Assembly (NCBI GenBank): GCA_017619445.1
Contig: JAFZSI010000009.1
Span: 1 to 64,000 of the forward strand
Reading direction: 5' to 3'
Origin: Prevotella sp.
Lineage (GTDB): Bacteria > Bacteroidota > Bacteroidia > Bacteroidales > Bacteroidaceae
DNA length: 64,000 nucleotides
Shown here: positions 34,359-42,286 of the stretch, piece after piece
Numbering within the stretch: position 1 is the stretch's first letter
Layout of the letters: every line of letters starts with the position of its first letter
The notes under the pieces: model-generated
What the model was told of the DNA's origin: nothing
The model's database searches: none
The model's input: the letters and a program-made list of their open reading frames with translations, nothing else
Program-made: the position numbers and the translations under genes

Positions 34359-35936
34359 ATGAAAAAAATATTCATTGGTTTCTGCTTGCTCTGTTGTCTG
34401 CAAGCATCCGCACAACTACGTTTCAATTTGGGACAGAACAGCCCGCAAAGCAAATTGCAATGGGCTGAGGCTGCCATCAACTCGCTTTATGTTGACTCGG
34501 TTGACGAGGGCAAGCTGGTGGAAGATGCCATTCGTGGCATGCTCAAGGAACTCGACCCCCACTCTTCGTATGCAACGCCCAAGGAGGTGAAGTCCATGAA
34601 CGAGCCTTTGCAGGGCAATTTCGAGGGTATCGGCGTGCAGTTCAACATGGTTGAGGACACGCTCATCGTGATTCAGCCCGTTACCAACGGTCCTTCAGAG
34701 AAAGTGGGCATCGTGGCTGGCGACCGCATCGTGTTGGTCAACGACACGGCTATCGCGGGCGTGAAAATGTCGAAGGAAGACATCATGAAGCGTCTGCGTG
34801 GCCCCAAGGGAACGAAGGTGAGATTGGGCGTGGCGCGTCGCGGTGTGAAAGACTTGCTGTCGTTCACGGTCACACGCGATAAGATTCCCGTGAAAACCAT
34901 CGACGGCGTGTATATGGTGAAGCCTGGCGTTGGCTATATTCGCATTGGCAGTTTTGGAGCCACCACCTACAACGAGTTCATGCAAGGCATTGAGCAGCTG
35001 AAGCAGCAAGGAATGAAAGACCTGCTGCTCGACCTTCAGGACAACGGGGGCGGTTACTTGCAGGCAGCGGCCGACATTGCCAACGAGTTTCTTGGCCGGG
35101 GCGACCTGATTGTCTATACCGAGGGCCGTCGTGTGCCTCGGAGCGAGTATAAGGCCGATGGAAGGGGAGTGTTGCGCGACGGCAAGGTGGTGGTGCTTAT
35201 CAACGAGTTTACCGCCTCGGCCGCCGAGATTGTCACCGGTGCCATTCAGGACCATGACCGCGGAATGGTGGTAGGCCGGCGTTCGTTTGGCAAGGGATTG
35301 GTGCAACGCCCCATCGACCTGCCCGACGGTTCGATGATTCGCCTCACCGTGGCCCACTATTACACACCCACGGGCCGCTGCATACAGAAGCCCTATAAGA
35401 AGGGCGACCTGAAAGACTACGAGATGGACCTCGACAACCGCCTGAAGCGTGGCGAGCTGACCAATCCCGACAGCATTCATTTTGCCGACTCGCTGAAGTA
35501 CAAGACGTTGCGCAAGGGCCGTACCGTTTATGGTGGCGGAGCCATCATGCCCGACTACTTCGTCCCCCTTGACACCCTGCAATACACACGCTACCACCGC
35601 CAGCTCTCCGCCAAGAGCATCGTCATCAGCCAGAGCATCAAGTTCATCGACAACAACCGCAAGCAGCTTCGTGCGCGCTATGCCAATTTCGAACAGTTCA
35701 AGGCTGACTTCGAGGTGCCCCAGTCGCTTGTCGATACCATTGTTGCCGAGGGCGAGAAGCAGAAAGTGAAACCCAAAGACGAGGAGGAGCTGCAACGCAC
35801 GTTGCCCTATCTGCGCAACCAGCTCAAGGCGCTCGTTGCCCGCGACCTATGGGACATGAGCGAGTATTTCCAGATTGCCAACGAACAGAGCCACATCTAC
35901 CAGAAAGGACTGGAAGTGATGGCTATTGATAATTGA
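34359..35936 (+). CDS. S41 family C-terminal processing protease with PDZ domain
   Basis: A 525-residue CtpA/tail-specific-type protease. It has a signal peptide (MKKIFIGFCLLCCLQASAQ), a PDZ domain (about residues 85-165, FEGIGVQF ... GVVAGDRI-like), and the S41 catalytic core with Ser in NEFTASAAEIV (near residue 289) and Lys in GRRSFGKGLVQ (about 25 residues later). It acts in the periplasm on C-terminal tails of exported proteins. A helical C-terminal extension (about 150 residues) is usual in Bacteroidetes members. It lies between parE and ruvB. Confidence 0.93.
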   Translation: MKKIFIGFCLLCCLQASAQLRFNLGQNSPQSKLQWAEAAINSLYVDSVDEGKLVEDAIRGMLKELDPHSSYATPKEVKSMNEPLQGNFEGIGVQFNMVEDTLIVIQPVTNGPSEKVGIVAGDRIVLVNDTAIAGVKMSKEDIMKRLRGPKGTKVRLGVARRGVKDLLSFTVTRDKIPVKTIDGVYMVKPGVGYIRIGSFGATTYNEFMQGIEQLKQQGMKDLLLDLQDNGGGYLQAAADIANEFLGRGDLIVYTEGRRVPRSEYKADGRGVLRDGKVVVLINEFTASAAEIVTGAIQDHDRGMVVGRRSFGKGLVQRPIDLPDGSMIRLTVAHYYTPTGRCIQKPYKKGDLKDYEMDLDNRLKRGELTNPDSIHFADSLKYKTLRKGRTVYGGGAIMPDYFVPLDTLQYTRYHRQLSAKSIVISQSIKFIDNNRKQLRARYANFEQFKADFEVPQSLVDTIVAEGEKQKVKPKDEEELQRTLPYLRNQLKALVARDLWDMSEYFQIANEQSHIYQKGLEVMAIDN

Positions 35937-36028
35937 CAATTAACTTCGTTGATTTTTTGTCACGACTCAGCCAATCATGCAACCATGTTGGCGTTAGCTG
36001 CTCCAATAATTGATAATTGAGATTTGAA

Positions 36029-37060
36029 ATGGAAGATTTCGATATTCGACAAGAAAGTTATTCAAAGGCAGAAAAAGACTTCGAGAACGCCCTGCGCCCG
36101 TTGAAGTTCAGCGACTTTAGCGGCCAGCAAAAGGTGGTGGAGAACCTTGAGGTGTTTGTCGAGGCTGCCAAATATCGTGGCGAGCCTCTCGACCACACTT
36201 TGTTGCACGGCCCTCCCGGACTGGGTAAGACAACCCTCTCGAACATCATTGCCAACGAGTTGGGCGTGGGATTCAAAGTAACCAGCGGCCCTGTGCTCGA
36301 CAAACCAGGCGACTTGGCGGGCATACTCACGTCACTGGAGCCCAACGATGTGCTGTTCATCGACGAGATTCACCGCCTCTCGCCCGTAGTGGAAGAGTAT
36401 CTGTACTCCGCCATGGAGGACTACCGCATAGACATTATGATAGACAAAGGCCCGTCTGCCCGTAGCATTCAGATAGACCTCAACCCCTTTACGCTGGTTG
36501 GAGCCACCACCCGTAGCGGCCTGCTCACGGCTCCCTTGCGCGCCCGTTTCGGCATTAACCTGCACCTTGAGTATTACGACCCGCAGACCCTCACCCGAAT
36601 CATCCGCCGTTCGGCCCGTATTCTTGGTGTGCCCATTGACGACGACGCTTCTGTGGAGATTGCACGACGCTCACGCGGAACGCCACGAATTGCCAACGCC
36701 CTGCTGCGCCGTGTCCGCGATTTCGCACAGGTGAAGGGCACTGGCCGCATTGACACCCGCATTGCCCGCATCGCCCTCACTGCCCTGAACATCGACCAGT
36801 TTGGACTCGACGAGATAGACAACAAGATTCTGCTCACCATCATCGACAAGTTCCATGGTGGTCCTGTGGGCGTCTCAACCATCGCCACCGCAATAGGCGA
36901 GGACACCGGCACTCTGGAGGAGGTCTATGAGCCTTTCCTCATCATGGAAGGATTCCTCAAACGCACACCCCGCGGACGTATGGCCACCGAACTGGCCTAC
37001 CAGCATTTCGGGCGAAACCTCTACGGTAGCAATACAGCTCAGCCAAACCTGTTTGATTGA
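36029..37060 (+). CDS. ruvB: Holliday junction branch-migration helicase RuvB
   Basis: From ATG 36029 the protein has 343 residues, the family's usual length. It shows Walker [12 protein letters not shown], Walker [11 protein letters not shown], sensor 1 GATTRSGLL, the RuvB beta-hairpin region around [16 protein letters not shown], and the C-terminal winged helix with [13 protein letters not shown]. RuvB hexamers drive branch migration of Holliday junctions with RuvA and RuvC, which are not in the window. The 92-base gap before it contains TTGATAATTG repeats and a small GCCAA/TTGGC hairpin. Confidence 0.97.
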   Translation: MEDFDIRQESYSKAEKDFENALRPLKFSDFSGQQKVVENLEVFVEAAKYRGEPLDHTLLHGPPGLGKTTLSNIIANELGVGFKVTSGPVLDKPGDLAGILTSLEPNDVLFIDEIHRLSPVVEEYLYSAMEDYRIDIMIDKGPSARSIQIDLNPFTLVGATTRSGLLTAPLRARFGINLHLEYYDPQTLTRIIRRSARILGVPIDDDASVEIARRSRGTPRIANALLRRVRDFAQVKGTGRIDTRIARIALTALNIDQFGLDEIDNKILLTIIDKFHGGPVGVSTIATAIGEDTGTLEEVYEPFLIMEGFLKRTPRGRMATELAYQHFGRNLYGSNTAQPNLFD

Positions 37061-37066
37061 GGCCGT

Positions 37067-37142
37067 AAAGTGGCACTTTAGAATCATAAAGTGGCACTTT
37101 GGAGTCGTAAAGAGGCACTTTACGGTGATAAAGGCTATAATT
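37067..37142. repeat. 21-bp-array family, copy 4
   Basis: Units at 37067, 37088, 37109 and 37130 (exact 21-bp period): AAAGTGGCACTTT twice, AAAGAGGCACTTT, then a degraded AAAGGCTATAATT. The array begins 6 bases after the ruvB stop and ends 28 bases before the GH67 ATG. No TCTAGA palindrome is attached. Confidence 0.85.
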
Positions 37143-37498
37143 GGAAAAAGCACAACAATATTTGGTCAGCATGAAGAAACTCGTTTTATTTTTGTTTGCA
37201 ATCGTCTTCGCGCAGCAGTTGTCAGCCGAGGATGGCCACAGGTTGTGGCTCCGTTACGACACGCTCAACCAGGCCAAGGTGTCGGCCAACCGTCGTTCGT
37301 CAACCATTGATATTGCTGTCAGCGAACTGCGGCTGTTTGCCCGCAGTGGGCAAATCAAGTTGAAGAAAGACGCCTCGTTGCCCGACGACGAGGGCTTCAC
37401 GTTGTCGGCAGACCAAAAGCAATGCATCACCATCAGCGCCCGCCGCGACATCGGCCTGCTCTATGGTGCCTACAAGTTGTTGGAGTTGCAACACGAGG

Positions 37499-37540
37499 GT
37501 ACTTCTCTCTCTCCCCACTCTCCTCTCTCCTCTTTCTTTC
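37499..37540. repeat. Pyrimidine-rich heptamer tract 1 in GH67
   Basis: A run of TCTCTCT, CTCTCCT and CTCTCTC-type units ends in TTTCTTTCC. It is bracketed by the direct repeat CACGA (37492-37496 and 37544-37548, 52 bases apart). It shifts the GH67 frame by +1. Confidence 0.8.
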
Positions 37541-38530
37541 CAGCACGATGCACCCTGCTTCGCGCTGAGGTTGCTCAACCATTGGGACAACCTTGACGGA
37601 AGCATTGAGCGCGGCTATGCGGGCAACAGCATTTTCGAGTGGTTTCATCTTGACCAACACCTTATAAAAGAATACGCGCGCGCGAACGCGTCCATCGGCA
37701 TCAACGGCTCGGTGCTCAACAATGTGAACGCCTCGCCTAAGATTCTCACCGCCCAATATCTGAATGAGATTAAAACTATCGCCGACATTCTGCGCCCCTA
37801 CGGCATCAGGGTGTATCTCAGCATCAATTTCGCCTCGCCTATGGCTTTGGGCGACACGCAGACAGCCGACCCGCTTGACAAAAGCGTGGCCGCGTGGTGG
37901 CGGAAGAAGGCCGACGAGATTTACCGGCTCATTCCCGACTTCGGAGGCTTCTTGGTGAAGGCCAACAGCGAGGGACAACCGGGGCCTGGCGACTATCATC
38001 GCTCGCACGCCGAGGGTGCCAACATGCTGGCCGACGCACTACAGCCCCACGGGGGCATCGTGATGTGGCGTTGCTTTGTCTATGGCGCCAACCACAAAGG
38101 CGAGGACCGTGTGATGCAGGCCGTTTCGGAGTTCAAGCCGTTGGACGGGCAGTTCCGCCCCAACGTGATTTTGCAGACAAAGAACGGGCCGCTCGACTTC
38201 CAGCCGCGCGAGCCTTACAGCCCCATATTCGACCAGATAAAGCAGACTCCCAACATGGCCGAACTCCAAATCACGCAGGAATATCTCGGACAGAGTCGCC
38301 ATTTGGTCTATCTTGCGCCCATGTGGAAAGAGTTTTTCTCGTTTGTTCCTGCTCAGAAGTTGAAAGGCGTAGCTGGTGTGGCCAATATCGGCAAGGACCG
38401 CAATTGGTGCGGCCACCATTTCTCGCAAGCCAACTGGTATGCTTTTGGGCGGTTGGCGTGGAATCCCGGCCTTGCATCGAAGGATATTGCGGAGGACTGG
38501 CTCACCCTGACGTTCGGGTCAAGTCCAGAG

Positions 38531-38580
38531 TTCAAAGTTCAGAGTTCAGAACTCTCTCCTCTCTCCTCTCTCCTCTTTTA
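38531..38580. repeat. AGTTCAG and CTCTCTC heptamer tract 2 in GH67
   Basis: Two or three AGTTCAG heptamers (38537-38551) are followed by three perfect CTCTCTC heptamers and a partial one (about 38552-38576). They lead into a TAG stop at 38579-38581. The tract shifts the frame by +2 (44 bases), returning it to that of the first piece. Confidence 0.85.
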
Positions 38581-39151
38581 GACATGATGGAGCACAGCCG
38601 CGAGGCATGTGTCAACTACATGATGCCCCTGGGCTTGCACCACATTTTCAAGTTCGACCATCACTACGGCCCCGAGCCCGACGGTTTCAAGGCCGAGTAT
38701 CCGTTGGAGTGGTGTCCCGTTTATTATCACAAGGCCGACGCGAACGGCATAGGCTTTGACCGCACAACCACCACCGGCACTGGAGCCACCGCGCAGTATC
38801 GCGACTCCCTTGCCCGTATCTATAATAACATTGATACTTGCCCCGAGGAGTTGCTTCTGTGGTTCCACCACGTGCCCTGGACCTACCGCATGAAGAACGG
38901 CCAAACTCTGTGGGAAAACCTGCAGGCCAAATACAATCAGGGGGTGGGAGAGGTTGACCAGATGCTCTACACTTGGCAGCAGGTGAAACCCTACATCGAC
39001 GAGCAGCGGTGGCGTGAAGTGAACGAGCGTTTGCAGCACCAGCTCGACAATGCTCGCGAGTGGCGCAATGTTTGCCTCAAATACTTCGGTGGGTTCGCTG
39101 AAGGAAATAATTAAAACATATATCAATGTTTCAACTCAAAAACAATATATT

Positions 39152-40621
39152 ATGAAGAAGATAATGATGATGGCAGCGATGCTGTGCACCTGCCTGAGCC
39201 TTTGGGCCGTAGAGAAAGTGGAGCGTCCGCGGTTGGTGGTGGGCGTAGTGGTTGATCAGATGCGGTGGGATTATCTCTACCGCTACTATGAGCAGTTTGT
39301 GGAGGGCGGACTGAAACGGCTCATCAAAGATGGTTATAACTTCGACAACATGCACTACAACTACCTGCCCACGGTGACGGCCGCCGGTCATGCCAGCGTG
39401 TATGCGGGCACCACACCTGCCATCCACGGCATTGCGGGCAACAACTACCACCTGAACGGCAAGACCATTTATTGCTGCGACGACCCCGAGGTGACGGGTG
39501 TGGGCACTGACAGCAAGGCAGGCAAGATGTCGCCGCGCAATCTGCTCACTACCAACATGTGCGACCAGCTGCGCCTTGCCACAGACTTCCGTTCGAAGGT
39601 CATCGGTGTGGCTCTGAAGGACCGCGCGTCCATTCTTCCGGCTGGGCATTCGGCCAACGGAGCGTTCTGGTTTGACAATGCCACGGGCGGATTCATCACC
39701 AGCACCTACTATATGCAGGAACTGCCGTCGTGGGTGAAGTCGTTCAACCGCGAGAACAAGGTGGACGGGAAGGAGAACATCTGGATTCTGCCCAAAGGTC
39801 TGACATTGACCACGAAAATGGCCATTGCGGCCTTGGACGGTGAGAAGTTGGGTCGCCAGAACGACCAGACAGACTTCCTCTGCATCAGCTATTCTTCCAC
39901 TGACGTGATGGGTCACAAATACGGCACGCGAGGCCCGAAGACCGATGAGATGTATTTGGCCCTTGATAAGGAGCTGCGCAACCTGATGGATGCGCTCGAC
40001 AGCCGCGTGGGGCGAGGCAAGTACCTGCTGTTCCTCACCGCTGACCATGCCGCCGGCCATAATGCCAAGTTCCTGAATGACCACAAGCTGCCCGGAGGCC
40101 AGGTGCCGTTCTGGGGCAAGCTGAAGAAACAGCTCAACACGGCGCTCGCCTCGCGGTTCGGAGGCGTTGACGTGGTTGACGACGTGATTGGCGAGCAGGT
40201 GTATCTCAACACTTCCGTCATCGAGGAGCGTGGACTCAACGAGGCCGACATCAAGCGTGCCGTATGCCGCGAGATTCTGAAGAACACCGATGTGCAGTAT
40301 GCCGTGCCGGTGAGCGACGTGATGACCGCGCCTATTCCCGCCCCCATACGCGACCGCATCGTGTTGGGCAACTGCCCCCGTCGCAGTGGCGACATACAAA
40401 TCGTGCCGCGCCCGGCTTACTACGACTATAGTTACGATGAAGGTTCGAGCCACTCGCATTGGGCTCCTTACGACACCCACGTGCCCTTCATCATCATGGG
40501 ATGGCACATTGACAGCGGCCACACCAATCAGCCCGTCTGCATACCCGACATAGCTGCCACTGTGTGTGCGTTGCTCAAAATACAGATGCCAAGTGGCTGT
40601 ATAGGCACTCCGCGACTGTAG
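39152..40621 (+). CDS. PafA-like secreted alkaline phosphatase
   Basis: From ATG 39152 the protein has 489 residues with a signal peptide (to CLSLWA). It resembles the calcium-independent alkaline phosphatase PafA of Bacteroidetes: RLVVGVVVDQMRWDYLYRY (metal-binding Asp), the catalytic Thr in PTVTAAGHASVYAG, Asn in GIAGNNYHLN, and metal ligands in YSSTDVMGHKYG, LTADHAAGHN and the SHSHWAPYDTHVP region. It would release phosphate from a broad set of esters in the periplasm. An upstream in-frame start at 39050 would lack the signal peptide and is rejected. It is followed by repeat array copy 5 and a terminator. Confidence 0.9.
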   Translation: MKKIMMMAAMLCTCLSLWAVEKVERPRLVVGVVVDQMRWDYLYRYYEQFVEGGLKRLIKDGYNFDNMHYNYLPTVTAAGHASVYAGTTPAIHGIAGNNYHLNGKTIYCCDDPEVTGVGTDSKAGKMSPRNLLTTNMCDQLRLATDFRSKVIGVALKDRASILPAGHSANGAFWFDNATGGFITSTYYMQELPSWVKSFNRENKVDGKENIWILPKGLTLTTKMAIAALDGEKLGRQNDQTDFLCISYSSTDVMGHKYGTRGPKTDEMYLALDKELRNLMDALDSRVGRGKYLLFLTADHAAGHNAKFLNDHKLPGGQVPFWGKLKKQLNTALASRFGGVDVVDDVIGEQVYLNTSVIEERGLNEADIKRAVCREILKNTDVQYAVPVSDVMTAPIPAPIRDRIVLGNCPRRSGDIQIVPRPAYYDYSYDEGSSHSHWAPYDTHVPFIIMGWHIDSGHTNQPVCIPDIAATVCALLKIQMPSGCIGTPRL

Positions 40622-40640
40622 CCTCGGATGGCCCGAACAC

Positions 40641-40696
40641 AAAGTGCCACTTTACGCATAAATTTTCTAGAGAATTTGCGCGTAAAGCAATGCTTT
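40641..40696. repeat. 21-bp-array family, copy 5
   Basis: AAAGTGCCACTTT (40641-40653), then AAATTTTCTAGAGAATTT starting 19 bases later (40660-40677), then AAAGCAATGCTTT starting 24 bases after that (40684-40696). The same 19/24 spacing is seen in copies 6 and 7. Confidence 0.85.
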
Positions 40697-40714
40697 GGAA
40701 CGAAGGTATAAAGG

Positions 40715-40762
40715 AATGCGGTGTTAACTGCGTGCTTTGCGCGCGTTAACACCGCATTTTTC
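40715..40762 (+). terminator. Terminator of the phosphatase gene
   Basis: AATGCGGTGTTAAC (40715-40728) pairs perfectly with GTTAACACCGCATT (40745-40758), 16-base loop, followed by TTTTC. The spacer to the converging esterase (40763-40860) holds GGAGTTA-type repeats and no gene. Confidence 0.8.
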
Positions 40763-40860
40763 ATGCTTTACATTCTTTTTGTGTTTCGCAAGCTCCGCTT
40801 GCTATGGAGTTATATGGAGTTAAGGGGAGTTAACTCCACAACTCCCCAAAACTTCAGTTA

Positions 40861-42072
40861 CTATTTGAACAGCCGCGGCGCGAACCAGTTGAGATACTTG
40901 CGCCAGTTGCTCCAGATGTGTCCGCCGTCGGTCTCGCGATATTCGTAGCGGTAGCCCTTTTGGTCGAGTTTCTGGCGGTAGCCCACATTGTCTTTGTACA
41001 GGAAGTCTGCATCGCCGATGGCAATGTAGTAGAGTTTTGGCGCTTTGCTGAACTGGCGGGCCAGTTTCTCATCCACATTCTGATAGATGAATGCATAGTC
41101 GCCCTGCGGGTTGCCGCGGTTGATGGCAGCCGAGAAGAGGCCCACGTAGTCGAACATGTCGGGGTTGTTGAGCGAGATGTAGAGCGAGTGGAAACCGCCC
41201 ATTGAGAGTCCTGCAATGGCCCGGTGTGCCTTGTCGGCCAATGTGCGGTAGTGGCTGTCGATGAATCCCACCACATCGCTGGCGAATGCTGCCTCTATGG
41301 CACCGTCCATGGTGCGCGGATTCATGAACGAGGGTTTGTACATGGAGTTGGCATATTCGCCGGGCACAGCTTGCTGACCGCCATTGCCGTTGGGCATGAC
41401 CAGAATCATGGGTTCGGCCTTGCCCTGTGCGATGAGGTTGTCGAGTATCTGGGCAGCACGACCCAGTTCGCTCCAAGCGTTCTCGTCGCCTCCTGCTCCG
41501 TGCAGCAGGTAGAACACGGGATAGCGGCGCTCTTTGTTCTTCGGGTCGTCGTATCCGGCGGGTGTATAGACCGTCATGCGCCTTTGGGCCATGTTAAGCT
41601 TAGGACTGGGATACCATACCTTGGCTACGGTGCCGTGGGGCACATCGCGCACGATGTAGTTGGCTGACAGTTCACCGTCGATGAAGAAGTAGTTGGTATA
41701 GGTGAAGATGTCACGAATCATATAGACGTTGTTCGGGTCCAGCATGCGCAGTCCGTCAACGTTGAGGCTGTAGGTGTGCAGCTCGGGGGTGAGCACGGGC
41801 GAGGTGTAGGACCACAGCCCCTGCGCGTCCTTTGTCAGTGCTGCCCTGCCGGCGATTTCTGTTTCGCCCCTGGGTGTTTGTATTTTCTGCTTTGGCAGGA
41901 AGTCGGCCTCCAATGTCACCTCCTTGGCCTGGGGGGCGAAGAATCTGATGGTGACGGTGTTGTCGGCGTTCACTTCTGGCGAGACGATGTTGCCTGCGTT
42001 CAGACCAACTGTTTCTTGTGCGGTGACTGCCGTTGCGGTAGCCAGCAGCAGGGTTGTCAATAGTGTTTTCAT
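40861..42072 (-). CDS. Secreted CE1-like esterase (acetyl-xylan or feruloyl esterase type)
   Basis: The 403-residue protein has a signal peptide (MKTLLTTLLLATATAVTAQ), an N-terminal E-set/CBM48-like domain (about 25-125) and an alpha/beta hydrolase domain of the putative-esterase (Esterase D/enterochelin-esterase) family. The nucleophile Ser is in GLSMGGFHS, the acidic residue probably in IGDADFLY, and His in TDGGHIWSNW. Such two-domain proteins in Bacteroidales often de-esterify xylan. It lies downstream of the GH3 gene on the same strand, next to GH67, which supports a xylan role. Exact ester specificity is open. Confidence 0.87.
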   Translation of the reverse strand: MKTLLTTLLLATATAVTAQETVGLNAGNIVSPEVNADNTVTIRFFAPQAKEVTLEADFLPKQKIQTPRGETEIAGRAALTKDAQGLWSYTSPVLTPELHTYSLNVDGLRMLDPNNVYMIRDIFTYTNYFFIDGELSANYIVRDVPHGTVAKVWYPSPKLNMAQRRMTVYTPAGYDDPKNKERRYPVFYLLHGAGGDENAWSELGRAAQILDNLIAQGKAEPMILVMPNGNGGQQAVPGEYANSMYKPSFMNPRTMDGAIEAAFASDVVGFIDSHYRTLADKAHRAIAGLSMGGFHSLYISLNNPDMFDYVGLFSAAINRGNPQGDYAFIYQNVDEKLARQFSKAPKLYYIAIGDADFLYKDNVGYRQKLDQKGYRYEYRETDGGHIWSNWRKYLNWFAPRLFK

Positions 42073-42099
42073 GTTGATGGGGGTTGGGTGTTTATTCTA

Positions 42100-42275
42100 A
42101 ATTATTAGTGGAGTTATCGGGAGTTAACTGAAGTTATCACGGTTTTCAACCGCTCCGGGAGTTAACTGACAATAGCCAGACTATTGTCCGCTAACTTCCG
42201 TTAACTCCCAATGAATTCGCAGACGTGTTGTTGAGCGATAGCGAAAAATTCATATAACTCCAGATAACTCCCGTG
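42100..42275. repeat. GGAGTTA(A/T)C foldback repeat element between GH3 and the esterase
   Basis: The spacer contains GGAGTTATC/GGGAGTTAAC units on the left and TAACTCC units on the right. An inner hairpin is perfect: GACAATAG (42168-42175) with CTATTGTC (42181-42188), flanked by GGGAGTTAAC (42157-42166) and GTTAACTCCC (42200-42209). It could attenuate transcription between the two genes. Confidence 0.7.
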
Positions 42276-42286
42276 AATAATAAAAG

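Larger units (their letters stand above)
37171..39114 (+). pseudogene. GH67 alpha-glucuronidase gene, interrupted by two repeat tracts (possibly phase-variable)
   Basis: Three consecutive pieces together make a GH67 alpha-glucuronidase of about 615 residues. Piece 1 (37171 to about 37495) has a signal peptide and N-terminal domain. Piece 2 (about 37544-38536, shifted by +1) has the barrel with [19 protein letters not shown] and [16 protein letters not shown]. Piece 3 (about 38581-39114, back in the first frame) has YMMPLGLHHIF and HYGPEP. The breaks lie exactly at pyrimidine-rich tracts of CTCTCTC heptamers. Removing 52 bases at the first and 44 at the second restores one open frame. The enzyme would release 4-O-methylglucuronic acid from xylan oligosaccharides. 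As written it is untranslatable in full. Slippage in the heptamers could restore the frame. The neighbouring GH3 and esterase fit xylan use. Confidence 0.8.

Noticed and set aside
37492-38581. Introns in GH67: both tracts end in a polypyrimidine run plus CAG or TAG, resembling eukaryotic 3' splice sites
   Set aside because: Bacteria lack a spliceosome, no group I or II intron core fits in 44-52 bases, and the pyrimidine run is explained by CTCTCTC heptamers.
39050-39151. Phosphatase start at 39050 inside the end of the GH67 gene
   Set aside because: The signal peptide begins at ATG 39152. The upstream part overlaps GH67 coding sequence in another frame.
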